The position numbers and the translations under genes are program-made. A stretch of 64,000 bases of DNA from Steromphala cineraria (lineage: Eukaryota; Mollusca; Gastropoda; Trochida; Trochidae), in NCBI GenBank assembly GCA_916613615.1, contig OU744724.1, positions 24,042,171 to 24,106,170 on the forward strand, given 5' to 3'. Position 1 is the stretch's first letter. Every line of letters starts with the position of its first letter. Under the pieces are notes generated by a model, which made no database searches, was not told the DNA's origin, and saw only the letters and a program-made list of their open reading frames with translations. Shown piece after piece: positions 46,437 through 64,000 of the stretch.

Positions 46437-46811
46437 ATGGAGGAAGACAGCGACAGTCTTTTCACGATCAACGAGGAGGAAGATTCAGGGTCACGTGATC
46501 AGCAGCCCGAGTCACGTGCTTCCTTCTACATCGTTGGTTCCCACAAGGTACGCTTTCTGCCATCAGTGAACTTTATCTACCAGCGTCTCAACTTCACTGA
46601 CCGGTGTGGGTCGGTACCGCCCTTCGTCAAATCAAACGTTCAGAAAACAACCAGACTCTCCTCGGAGTCGTTCATCCTCCGTGTGAACTATTTGCGACGG
46701 AGACGGGAGGCGAGCACTGACGTCAACAAGACACGTAGCGAGGATGACGTCAGAAGGGTCAAGTTTGCTGACTACTCACCGCGCAGATCAGCTGTCTCGA
46801 ATACATCTTGA
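46437..46811 (+). CDS. Small Arg-rich protein with two RVxF-like motifs
   Basis: A 124-residue single-exon frame in a locally GC-richer stretch. I do not recognise the family. It starts with an acidic segment (MEEDSDSLFTINEEEDSGSR), which is followed by SFYIVGSHKVRFLP, a basic region (YLRRRREAS) and RRVKFADYSPRRS near the end. KVRF (residues 37-40) and RVKF (107-110) both fit the protein phosphatase 1 docking motif R/K-V/I-x-F. KVRF is also the docking sequence of GADD34/PPP1R15A, but the eIF2-binding W-E-x-x-A-R-D-R block of that family is not present. The frame is open without ATG for 18 codons upstream; ATG at 46437 is the first in frame. No signal peptide or membrane segment. A GC box and TATA box lie upstream. 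A PP1-regulator role is inference. Confidence 0.6.
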   Translation: MEEDSDSLFTINEEEDSGSRDQQPESRASFYIVGSHKVRFLPSVNFIYQRLNFTDRCGSVPPFVKSNVQKTTRLSSESFILRVNYLRRRREASTDVNKTRSEDDVRRVKFADYSPRRSAVSNTS

Positions 46812-47734
46812 TATTGGTCTACAATCTATCATATTGTCGTGGACACCGCGGACTTCTGTTGGTTGACTAGTCCTGTTTATAACTATGAACGTCTACGCAC
46901 ATAACATGCAATGTGTGTTTCCATGTAGGCACCGACCGGGATACGAAGTAGTAGATAAACTAGTAAATTATCAAGAGTTATTCAATTCTTGATAGTTTCT
47001 GGTTTAGCAAATTTGTGTCTGATTATTTGAACATAGTATATGCATTATCAAGCAGCGCAATCTCATTCAAATCAGATCGGAACTTATCACTCCTACCTCG
47101 CTGCGTTTTTAAGTGTGATAAGTTTCGATCTGATTTGAATGAGATTGCAAGCAGCGTTGCGTTCACCACTGAGGAGTCTGACTGACCAAAGACGTATACA
47201 GACATCATTGTTGATATGATTACCACGAATTATTGAGTGTTGAGTTTACGAGATCGTAAAAACATATGCAAAGCATACTTTCGGTTCACAGTAACTGTAA
47301 GTAGCTTTACCAAAATGAGCCACATCGCCGTCATACTTAGAAATCTATATAACCAAATCATATGTTTACTTACTTTACTCTCTCTTTAGCGCATTGATGC
47401 AACATTTGATTGACATTTCCGAGGAATTAAGAGAAAAACAACTTGTTTCCAGATAGATGGCCCATACCTGACGATTCCAATGACAAACGCAATAATATAT
47501 GGTATCCTAAGGGTTTCTCTTATGACTCCATTAAATACAATTGTCCATCGATTGTTTGTTGTTAAGACATCTTTTTATTTTCTAAAGCTGTTCTGAATGT
47601 ATAATGTTTCTAAAGTGGAGTAATGATGTTATACAATGTTGTTACTTATTATGTTTATTGACTTGTTTATTAATCAATTCTCAAGCACAATGAATCTTAA
47701 TAAAATGTATATATATTCTTGTTGCATTACTGAT
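46812..47734. other. Non-coding stretch with foldback
   Basis: The 3' UTR region of the small gene, then AT-rich DNA. It contains the foldback at 47050-47157. No other gene is recognised. Confidence 0.5.
47050..47157. repeat. Foldback inverted repeat (about 40-bp arms)
   Basis: The left arm GCAATCTCATTCAAATCAGA.. and the right arm ..TCTGATTTGAATGAGATTGC pair over about 40 bp with one or two mismatches around a loop of about 23 nt. Confidence 0.85.
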
Positions 47735-48222
47735 TTCATCTTCTTCTCCAGAACCATGAGGCTTAGAAAACTGAAGCTTTGTGTACAGACTCCTTGACTA
47801 GTGAGGATGATGAATTGTAGCTTTATAATAATAATAAAGGCAACAGGAACGTCCTTCAAATCTATTTTCATCTTCTCCTGAAGTATAAGGCCTAGAAAAC
47901 TAAAACTTGTCGCCTTTATACAGTGTTTAAAATATTGCCCGTCTGCCATATTGCCAGGACTGGTTACTTTTTGGTCAGAACTGGTAACTTTTTGGTCAGG
48001 ACTGGTAACTTTTCAAGTTTTTTCTTAAATTTCCCAAAGGAATTGACCAATGAATTTTCAGGACAGGCTAGATTTCCAATCTATTTTATACACTGCTATA
48101 TACTTAATTTTATGGTTGGTGACCCTGTAGCCTCTACAAAGGGGGAAGCACATTGGCCACACTCTACATCATAGTTGATGATGAAGTCTGATGAGCTACA
48201 GAGCCAATGGCTCTAATTTTTA
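47735..48222 (-). mobile_element. Tandem-monomer element, copy H, reverse orientation
   Basis: CATCTTCTTCTCCAGAACCA, GTACAGACTCCTTGACTAGTG and the end block GATGAGCTACAGAGCCAATG fit the family on the minus strand. A repeat of about 20 bp containing ACTGGTAACTTTTTGGTCAG (three copies, about 47958-48018) is inserted in the middle. Confidence 0.75.
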
Positions 48223-51200
48223 CAAAAATCATTTTTACCCTCTTTTATGTCAAATGCACACATTCACAAGTTTCGAAAATATATTAATTGATGCATATAT
48301 ATTCCCGTTAAATTCCAAATAGGAATGTATGTAAATGTATTATAGCAATAACAAACATGGGCAGGAGTTTCTTAAAGTCAAAGAGACACTCACCGATTTT
48401 CTATTAGTTTAACAATGAACTGAAATGTGGGGTAAATTCAAAACACCAGAAAATTTCCACCAAAATTATGAATATAAGGCTTATAATTCCTACAAGTTAT
48501 ATAACCTATCAAACGCTTTTGACTTCGACTACCCGCAGATTGTTTCTAAAGCTGACAAGAGTCTGTATCTTGTGTTTAATTGGTCTGTCTCTGATCAGAT
48601 AAAGCTATACGTTTAGTGAGTCAGAGCTGACGTTCAAGCTTGTAAATTTATAATAATCACATAGTCAACAGTCATCTTTATATATGTCTACATGCAATTC
48701 AAAAGAAGCACTATAATTAATATGTACTTAATTCCTACAGGCTATGACAGAGGGTTAATTACCATGACAATGAATGTGAGATATGAACCATAGCTGTGAC
48801 AAATGTCGGGGAATATGATATTGGATTCGTTTATTACCGTATTATTTGCAGATTGGTACAGTGAACATAGCTACAGGTATACATATATATTACAATGGAT
48901 TAAACGTTGACGGACAATTCCTCTTACCAATTCATTCATTTAATTTGAAGCTTTATAGGAGGTTAAATACAGGTTTGAAACATTTGCCTTATTTTGATCA
49001 AAGATCTTGAGAGATCCTTATTGAAAAGCTATTAACTTTACATTTTATTTGAAAGAGTTTCCATATATAGCATAACGCATTGCTTTTAGGTGTAGAAAGT
49101 TCAAAATGACATACAATAATCAAACTTGTTCATAAAATTGTTGAAGAATGAACATCAATGAGGAAACGGTCAATACCGCAATGGGTGACGTATCATCTGC
49201 TAATTCCGTATTAACGAAATTGGGGGCCGTATTTAAAGGTAGACATGAGAGTGAAATGAAAACAATGCCAGGTCTGGGCAGCATTGAACTAGTCTGTAAA
49301 AGATGTTAATAAAGTAGTGCTTGTAGATAAACCTGTGACCATTCAACGCAATATGGACATCAGTTTTGCTTGGCTAAAAGCAGACTATACAAAAATTTAG
49401 TCCGGTACTCTCCACATAAATTGGCAGTCGTGCACAATACTCCAAGTAAGGTCCATCAGTGCCTCGAATTATGTCAGTTATACACTATCCAAATCATCCT
49501 CAATAATATAATTCAAATATAATGTTTACTCTAGACAGGGAAGTATAATACTGTTATAAGATCCCTGCTCTAGATAATCAAGGATTCCTTCGCAATATGG
49601 AAGTGCCATCTGCTGGAAGGTCAGATGGTCTTGAAGTTAGGTTGTTGTCCTGATTGGTTACCTCCAGAAGAACCAAAACATAGAAGAACTTCAAGAAGTC
49701 AATTGTTAAATATTCTGAGACAGTAAAAGCGGTATTATATGAAACTGACAACTTATACGAACATGAACTGTATACCATCAGGACAACGTTCGGGACAAAC
49801 AACACATTTCGCTGTTACTACATTAACTATATTTCAAATACTCGTCTATCCTGGGTAACTCACGTTATTAAAACGATTCAACTATCTGAAAATACACTTG
49901 CATGGTCGCATTTACGCTAAAGGTATCTGTTTGTAAGTGCCAAGATGACTATACAGCCTATAGGGAAAGCGTAAGGTAGCGTTTTTCAAGAATGGAATAA
50001 TGCATGCATACCGTTGCATGCTTGAAGTCAAAGGCTTAGTTTTGCATGGAAACGTTTATGCCCTTAAGACAATTAGTTCATCACTCACATCTTTGCAACA
50101 ATTTGAAGACATGTTTGTGCATTCTAGCCTTAAATGTTGAATATTCAAACAGTTCAATCCCTAACCATTGTCAAACTATCAACTTAAACAGTGTCATTCC
50201 GCCAAAGTGATGTTGAATTGCATCCAACGTCATCTGAAGTATGATGGCTGCGGACACAGACACGTAAAAATATTGACTGCATCGGACATACGGTATTCAC
50301 GTACTGTCAAGACATTGGTCGGACTTATTCTAACCGTTCGGTCATATTCCAAAGAGGTTAATGGACTATATCTAATACAGTGACATACAGCAACGTTACA
50401 AAATCTTGACATTGCTAAACCAAGTTTCATATTATCTCCAAACGTTTAACTACAAGAACTTTTGACGACTTTTGATCAGCACTAAAGCTTCAAGATAATT
50501 ACGATAAGTTTACGCAAAGGAAGGGTCGGATTATTTTACAATATAAATAAATTAGATATACGATCGACAGTTCCATATTTTGCAATTCTATAAAACCAAA
50601 TATAACAAACTGTTGATGTAAATTTATTTACATTGGTGATTTCAGAACAGTTTTTTCTTGTTAGAGAGTCGTCCGGGTTATAAAGGTCAAATGACCTTGG
50701 TGACCAACTGTCAGCTTGTATCGTGGGCTTATTTTCCTAATATATGAACGATTGAGTAACCCTTGTATGTACAGATGTGTCAATATTTTGAATAAAGCTT
50801 TTAAATATAAATTGTACAAACAATTATGACATTTATCTACATAAATATTATTATACATGTACACGTATATATACGAAATGTAGGAACTAAATTTTTGATA
50901 TCTGGAAGAACAGCTTTCCATGAGTATGTCATCATATTAGTGAAACACCTTTTAGAAAAAGATTAAGTTCCATACGCTTTTTGCAATTTTTTCTCTTGTA
51001 GGTGTAATAATGTACGTCATCGATAAGATGTTATTTCAACCATAAACACGACAACCGTCATCTGAGAGAGTTCTGCTCAAATGGTAAGCCAATGCGTACG
51101 ACAAGAATTATAACATTAAACACTCATTCTCAATGAAAGTGCACAATTTGTTAAAAACGATGTCGTCTTGATAAATATTTTAAGATGTCACGAATACAAC

Positions 51201-51517
51201 GTAACTATGTCGTAGTTATATATCAATACCATCGGAAATTGAATTTTTCACTAGAAAATCAAGAAAAATATAAATATTTTACTTCTAATATTTATACCAA
51301 AGACTCAATTGCTATGGAACATGCCAAATTGGTAATGTCCCCCACAAGAGATATTACGTTGTTAAAGCAGCTGATTTGCAGGTATAAGTCTTAGAAGCTA
51401 TAAAAATCCTCAAGATATAGAAAACCCTGTTCTCTTTGATATTTTAAGTGATCATATAAGAAAAGCTTACTAAACTTTTCCAAAAATGAAATTTAGTTAA
51501 TGTCGCTGTTTTTTTAT

Positions 51518-52689
51518 GTAATTTACGTTATGGTTCTTTAAAATCAGCTTTGAAACAAGGTTATGCGCAGTGAACATGAGTAAATATAATTTTCCCGTGA
51601 GTTGTATAGTGATTAAAAAGAAAATCCAAGCAATTGTCACTGTTAACATAGTTGCTGGTGTTTCTGACATTAATATCCGCTAAGGAGCAGGCGTATGGTT
51701 AAGGCTGTAACCTACGTTATGGGTTTTTTGTAGATATTTAAAAAAGTAATGTCCTTAAAACTCATTTTAAAGATGTTAAAGGTTCTTAATTTTGCTTGTA
51801 AGTAAACAACATCGCTCCAACGCAGCCATAATATTTGTTTGACTCGAAGAAACCCCGCTTTGTAATTTACGTTATGTAATTTACGTTATGTTTGCATACG
51901 TTATTTGTACCAAATTACCAAATATGGAGGAGTATTGCAGAGATCGAAACGTGTGTTGGACCAGAAATGCAAGAAAGAGCATTACTATTTAAGTTAAGTC
52001 ACTTACTTCTTAACAAAATGTTTTATGAAATTCACGTGTGATTTAGGTTTTAATCTACGCCTTAGGCCTTTTAAATGTGTAAAATAGGCCTAGAAATATC
52101 CGAAAACTAGTAGTAACACGAGATAGGATAATATTCAAAGTTCTGTCTGTTTCTCAAGTTTGATTGTAAATTTGTAAATAGACAAACACAAACTCGCATG
52201 AACTAAATACCACTCTATTTGAACGATCTTGTATTTTACGTTATGAGCCCGCGACGATCGACCTCTTTGATCCGATCAAAAACACCAGTTCATCAAAGTC
52301 GTACAAAAAAAAGTTCTAATCTATTGAACTAATTTTAATATGTGTAAAGATGGTATTGTTACACTAATTATAAGGACCAAAAGGCTTATTTCAGGTCTTG
52401 TAGCGGTTTGAAGACATGCGTACTTCGCCATTATTATCTTCAGTCTACCGGGAAAAAGACTTGTCATATTCGCTTATAGATAATTATTACTGTTTACAAG
52501 TCAAAAGTTAGAACAGTTGAATTTTATGTTGTACTTAACAATAGTGTCTAGTTCTTGCGGCAGAGGTTATGTACCGGTATTTGTTTTGAAAGAGTCATAA
52601 ACTAAACTCTTCAGCTTGCAAATGTGTCGATAGAAACTGAATATATCGTTTCAAAGTTACTTTGTATTGGTAATGTAATTTACGTTATG
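51518..52689 (+). repeat. Cluster of a dispersed 15-mer GTAATTTACGTTATG
   Basis: Exact copies at 51518-51532, 51862-51876, 51876-51890 and 52675-52689. One-mismatch copy at 52231-52245, two-mismatch copy at 51707-51721. All are in the same orientation, with unrelated sequence between them. The core TTACGTTA is close to the PAR-bZIP/CREB-like site TTACGTAA. Confidence 0.7.
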
Positions 52690-54359
52690 TTTAGATGTAT
52701 TCTAGCTTATGGCAATTGGGTGTTACACAATGTCATACATATTGTTACTTTTTGGTCGTTTTCAGGAATAAATAATCGGTTTGTTTAACATAATAAATAA
52801 ACCTTTGTTGTTGACACATTTTCGAGGTTTTTGTTTGTTCTTCAAAGTTTTCTTCATCAGAATGGATTGAAAATTGATAAATATATACATAGTCTATAAT
52901 TTAGATTTGTCAAAATGTCTTATCGCTTTACACTAAAATGTAACTTGTTAATTTGATAGCTACAATATTTCCTGTTTAAATCTAATGTAAATTAATAACA
53001 TTTGAACAGTTTGTTAGTTGGAGGTTGATTGATGTGGAAACAGGGTCCTTTACAAATAGCTTTACAACGTTAAATTCTGAGACATTGATATGTCATGTTT
53101 GGACAGCTATAACAATAAATCTAGTAGGAATTATTTGATGAAACTTTATAATCATATTCTATGAGTAGAACACATTCAAACAACATCAATAAAAGAATCT
53201 GATATTGACTTTCGATTTTTCCGAAAAACACATCTTCAATTGTGCACTTTCATTGAGAATGAGTGTAAACTTCAAAAGAAACAAAAAGTCATTGTTTAGA
53301 AGTTGAGTGGGAGTTTTTAACTATCCGAATATATATAGAGTTAGTTATAAATAAATATCAGAAGAATATTTTATTTAATTGAGCCAATGTGTATGTAGCT
53401 CATCAGGTCGTTATCTTTAGTTGAAATAAGACGAACTCAATTCCAACCTCTCCACTGCTATAAAAGCTCACATCTTGTATATTTGTATAAACAGAGCTAA
53501 ACTGCAGGATGTACGACAGAACAACGCTTGAAATCGTACATATATTTTTAATCATCACTTCTTAACTTATTATGGACAGTATTTTTAAGTGCCCGGTAGT
53601 ATTTTTTTTTCTCGAAGATCAACAAACAATGGGACGGAATATGAAATGGAAGTATGAAATATTTGTTTTGAAGATTGAATATATGAACTTGCGAAATTTA
53701 CGTAAAACTGTACTGTGTACATTTCTTTATGGCTTTAGGCACGAGGCAGACAAAATTAGACTTTTACTTTAGGTTCAAGTGACGATGGTAACAAACTATT
53801 CACTGATATTTTGATTGCTGAAAAGATCTGTATTTCTTGTTTACATCATGTTTTCACACAAAGCATACTATGCAAATGTGCTACATTGAAAAAAAACGTT
53901 ATTTTGTAAGACAAGGGACTACTCCTGTTCATTCCAGTACAAAGTCAGTACAGATACCAACTTCACAGTACAGTTTGACGAAACTAAACTCTGTGTATGA
54001 TATTTACCTTCCCCTTTAAAGACCATGACACAATGCTAACAAATTGGTTGCACCAAAGACGTATATTAGTAGTTCTATCTTTATGTCTTTGGTTGTACAT
54101 AAATTTGGAAATGAAATTAAAGCTTTCAGGGGCGGACATCGGGAGTTAGTTTGGAAGGAAAAGCCCTGTGGGTGTCACACAATTAATGTGATTGTCGAAA
54201 GGATTATTTGGACTGTGGGTAATAACATTTTGACATTAACAAACATGTTTAAAGAGCAAGTCCAGGTCTGTCGAGAACTGGCCAACTAGCCAATTCTTTT
54301 ATATTTAATGAAGTTATCGGTTATGATTATTATAATTTTTCTGAGACTGAACATGAGTC

Positions 54360-54510
54360 TAGGGGTCTGCGGCAGGGTCGTGTTCTCCCTCCCTACTTGT
54401 CAGTTGTCCAGCTCGAGATCGTGTGAGGCTGCCACATTTACAAGTGCTCTCATCTTGCCTGTCAACACTCGAGTAGGGAGACGGGTTGGTTGGGGATCAG
54501 TCTAACACCC
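54360..54510 (+). pseudogene. Possible reverse-transcriptase fragment
   Basis: In one frame GLRQGRVLPPYL resembles the RT motif G-V/L-R-Q-G-C-V-L-S-P. The stretch is GC-richer than its surroundings and is followed by stops. Too short for a firm call. Confidence 0.3.
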
Positions 54511-54526
54511 AGACTGTTGTACTAAA

Positions 54527-54742
54527 TATACTCCTCACAAAAATTTAAGCAACAATATTTTTATCATTCCAGGTAGCCTTACATCGGGAAATAATGAAGG
54601 CAGATTAGTCTTTAGGATAAATAACCCTAATTCAGATAATTGATCACATTGAACAAACACAACCATACCTAAAACATGAAAAATGAACAAAATGCTATTG
54701 TTATAAATTTCACATGTTGCTAAATGTTTTGTGAGGAGTATA
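54527..54742 (+). mobile_element. Mariner/Tc1-type MITE with TA target
   Basis: TATACTCCTCACAAAA at the left and TTTTGTGAGGAGTATA at the right are inverted repeats that extend inward to TTTAAGCAAC and GTTGCTAAA. TA flanks the ends. 216 bp, non-coding. It lies about 1 kb from a mariner transposase relic. Confidence 0.8.
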
Positions 54743-54764
54743 ATATTATGACCTTATTAGGAGA

Positions 54765-55090
54765 GCAGCATAATTCATATGTAAGGTTTACTTAAGGTAA
54801 ACAAAGAGGTCTCAGGAAAATTAAAATAACTGTTACCAATTGCATGAAATACATTTTAATCAACAGTGGAGGTTAGGCGGGTTGTGTGAGTGCATTGCGT
54901 ATGTGTTTGAAATGATTAATTATTAAGTGTCAACACAAAATGGGCGCAAGCAGTTTTTGCTTGGTGCTGGATATAATCTTATTTGAGTTATGAGATGTTT
55001 GACCCTCTGAAGGTAATACATGTGGCATAAACTAATATTTACTGGGATAAATTGGAGTGAATAAAATTTTAAACAAATATCCTACTGCCC
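54765..55090 (+). mobile_element. Strongly diverged TTAA-family MITE
   Basis: The start (AGGAGAGCAGCATAATTC) and end (ATCCTACTGCCCGTTCAAC) and several internal phrases (CTCAGGAAAATTAAAATAAC, TTGCATGAAATACATTTTAA) follow the family with many changes. Confidence 0.5.
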
Positions 55091-55739
55091 GTTCAACATA
55101 ACCTCTTGCAAAGCAAATCTTGATGTGTATTCAACTCCCATTATCTTATAACATATTATTTATGTATTATTTTGAGAAATATTCATGGACTAAACATTAG
55201 TTTACTTGTGGGTTGGTAGCAGTAGTTTATACATGTTATTTGCTGAGTACTTCATATTGATATATTGGGACAGGAAAACTCAGTAATGTGTGAAAATGTA
55301 ACGTAAAGGGCAATGTCGAAAGAAATTATCTCCCCAAAAAGTCGTTCCTGACACCGTAACCATTTAGCGCTTTCTTTTTTTCAGGATAATGTAACTTATT
55401 TCCACAATTTTATGAATGTGAATATCCAAAAGATTCGAAACCTTAAGATATCTGAATGGACTTTTCTCCCCTAAACTTAAAAAGTATAGTTTTATCATAT
55501 CACGCGATTATTTCTACTACCACATTGTCTTCTTTCTTTTCAGATAACTTTTGATGCTGATGAAACGTGGGAGTGCTTTTTTCTTTAATTATGGGAATGT
55601 TATATGTCTGGATTGATAACATGGGAATGATAAAACCAAACAATCTTCCCTTACAATAGAATTGTTTATGTATGTTGAATATGTCTTAATAACTACAGCC
55701 CATTGACAAAATACCTTTCATCATTATAATGCCTGCGGG

Positions 55740-56290
55740 TAATGTTTTATCTTTAACGTAGCAACCTTTGTGCAATCAGTCTTGTCAATGCTGAATTCCT
55801 ACGTTGAAAATGTGTTGACGTCATGTTAGTGCTGCATAGTATCAACCGGTAATTGTTTGACCCTTTTGGAGGTATTCCACATTCCCTTAAAATACCAGAA
55901 TTCACCTTTCCTGGAACAGCCATTGCCTTCCTTTGGGTCGGTGACCTCACATATTTGAACTCTTTTGACTGCTTAATTGTTTTCTGAAAATGGTGGACCC
56001 ACCAAGTTTCACCCATAGTTACAATTTATTTAAGGTAGCTGTCAGCATCGGCTTAATTAAGGCTTCATCCTCTTTTGAAATGATGTGTCAGGAACGCTTT
56101 TGTTTAGACTTCAAAAGCTTTGGCACCCATCATGCTGAAACCTTTGTCATTGCCAAAGTTTCAGTTATAATTGAATTAACACTCTCTTTGTTAATGCCAA
56201 GTACCCAAGCTATAAATTGTTCAGTAACTCGCAGGTCATTCATCATTGATTTTTGGTACCATTTAAGCTGAAGCTACCGTTTTTGGTTGA
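55740..56290 (-). pseudogene. Mariner transposase relic
   Basis: Minus-strand fragments match mariner-family transposase in order: a helix-turn-helix/linker part with VSIITETLAMTKVSA-like wording and WVPKLLKSKQK, then GETWWVHHF (the D-E-T-W block with the first catalytic Asp position apparently changed), a QSKEFK..SPTQRKA stretch, GKV and RRNSALTRLIAQRLL. Stops and frame changes interrupt it, so it is inactive. Terminal repeats of the parent element were not found. Confidence 0.75.
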
Positions 56291-56800
56291 CAAGATGTTT
56301 GTCCTCAGTGCTGCTTTGGCCATGCAATTAAGTAAGTTGAACACATTTAAAGTGTTGCATATCAAGGGCACCATCTGCTTATTTCTCAAACATATCATCA
56401 TGAATGTCTTTTAGTTTTTGACCCTTTTTATGCAGATAATTAATCATGACACCATATGTTGCACTTTCGGATAAACAGACCCCACTTGATTGTGTGACCT
56501 GTCACTCAATAAGTTTTAACCCAATGTGTTGAACTTGGTATTGGTAACAAGGCATGAGGACCATGATAGTGCATGTGAACAGCATGTGAACAGCGTAGAA
56601 CCATTGTGTTGCAGAGGTTACCAATCAAGGTTTACTGGTACCACTCACGACTAAAGGTTCCACTTGAATCACACCTTTAGATCAAGAGAGTAATTTTAAT
56701 TTTTAATATAATATTCAAGATAGTACTTACACAAAACCTCTAACCTCAATGTTCTCTAGAATCCAAAAGATGCACAAGACAGGTTATACTTGGACATGTT

Positions 56801-56810
56801 TTTATTTATT
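56801..56810 (-). terminator. Poly(A) signal of RTF1
   Basis: Overlapping AATAAATAAA on the minus strand about 66 nt after the RTF1 stop codon. Confidence 0.7.
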
Positions 56811-56875
56811 TCGATACTATTTACATTACAAGAATACTCATGTACACACTAAAACAATGACAATAACAAGACACA

Positions 56876-64000
<7,125 letters not shown>

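Larger units (their letters stand above)
48223..54526. other. Long intergenic stretch, no gene recognised
   Basis: Several short frames exist (48425-48616, 49578-49805, 50168-50430, 53572-54289) but none has a family motif or good exon borders. It holds the cluster of GTAATTTACGTTATG motifs (51518-52689), a GAGCC..TAGCTCATCAGG scrap at about 53380-53408 and a possible reverse-transcriptase scrap at 54360-54510. Confidence 0.45.

Noticed and set aside
48425..48616. 63-codon plus-strand frame with Tyr/Asn-rich product
   Set aside because: No recognised motif, no splice context; could be part of an unknown repeat.
53572..54289. Three short plus-strand frames
   Set aside because: AT-rich composition, no motifs and no conserved exon borders.

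Overview
The window looks like eukaryotic nuclear DNA from an invertebrate animal, most likely a bivalve or another lophotrochozoan. It is AT-rich, has short conserved exons with GT..AG introns, and is full of MITEs, tandem-monomer elements and a LINE whose first ORF carries a 2A motif. The organism is an inference from gene sequences and repeat style; no taxon marker is present.

Layout: (1) about 950-5915, minus strand: a nearly full-length non-LTR retrotransposon with ORF1 (coiled coil, RNA-binding core, 2A motif) and ORF2 (endonuclease plus reverse transcriptase), in the same frame and separated by a single stop codon. (2) 7594-12081, plus: a complete six-exon Speedy/RINGO gene (SPDYA type), an activator of CDK1/2. 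(3) 28221 down to about 14007, minus: a TRMT61B-like mitochondrial tRNA m1A58 methyltransferase gene, convergent with SPDYA. It reads as one gene with two methyltransferase modules. The first has an intact SAM site; the second has lost the glycine-rich loop. The four intron positions inside each module have the same phases. Introns of the second half hold several copies of an element made of roughly 145-bp monomers. (4) 28943-31921, plus: a six-exon membrane-anchored M14 zinc carboxypeptidase, head to head with the methyltransferase gene. (5) 32000-56800: mostly non-coding, with MITEs, foldback elements, tandem arrays, a mariner transposase relic and one small intronless gene at 46437-46811 with two PP1-docking-like motifs and a GC-box/TATA promoter. 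(6) 64000 down to 56876, minus: the C-terminal part (12 exons) of RTF1, the Plus3-domain transcription elongation factor.

The genes have no obvious shared pathway. SPDYA and TRMT61B are, from memory, also convergent neighbours in human (2p23), so this pair looks like old microsynteny. The most interesting item is the duplicated methyltransferase, which resembles a single-chain version of the catalytic/non-catalytic pairing seen in Trm61/Trm6. Exon coordinates were derived by hand from splice signals, reading phase and similarity to remembered family proteins; nothing was checked by computation.
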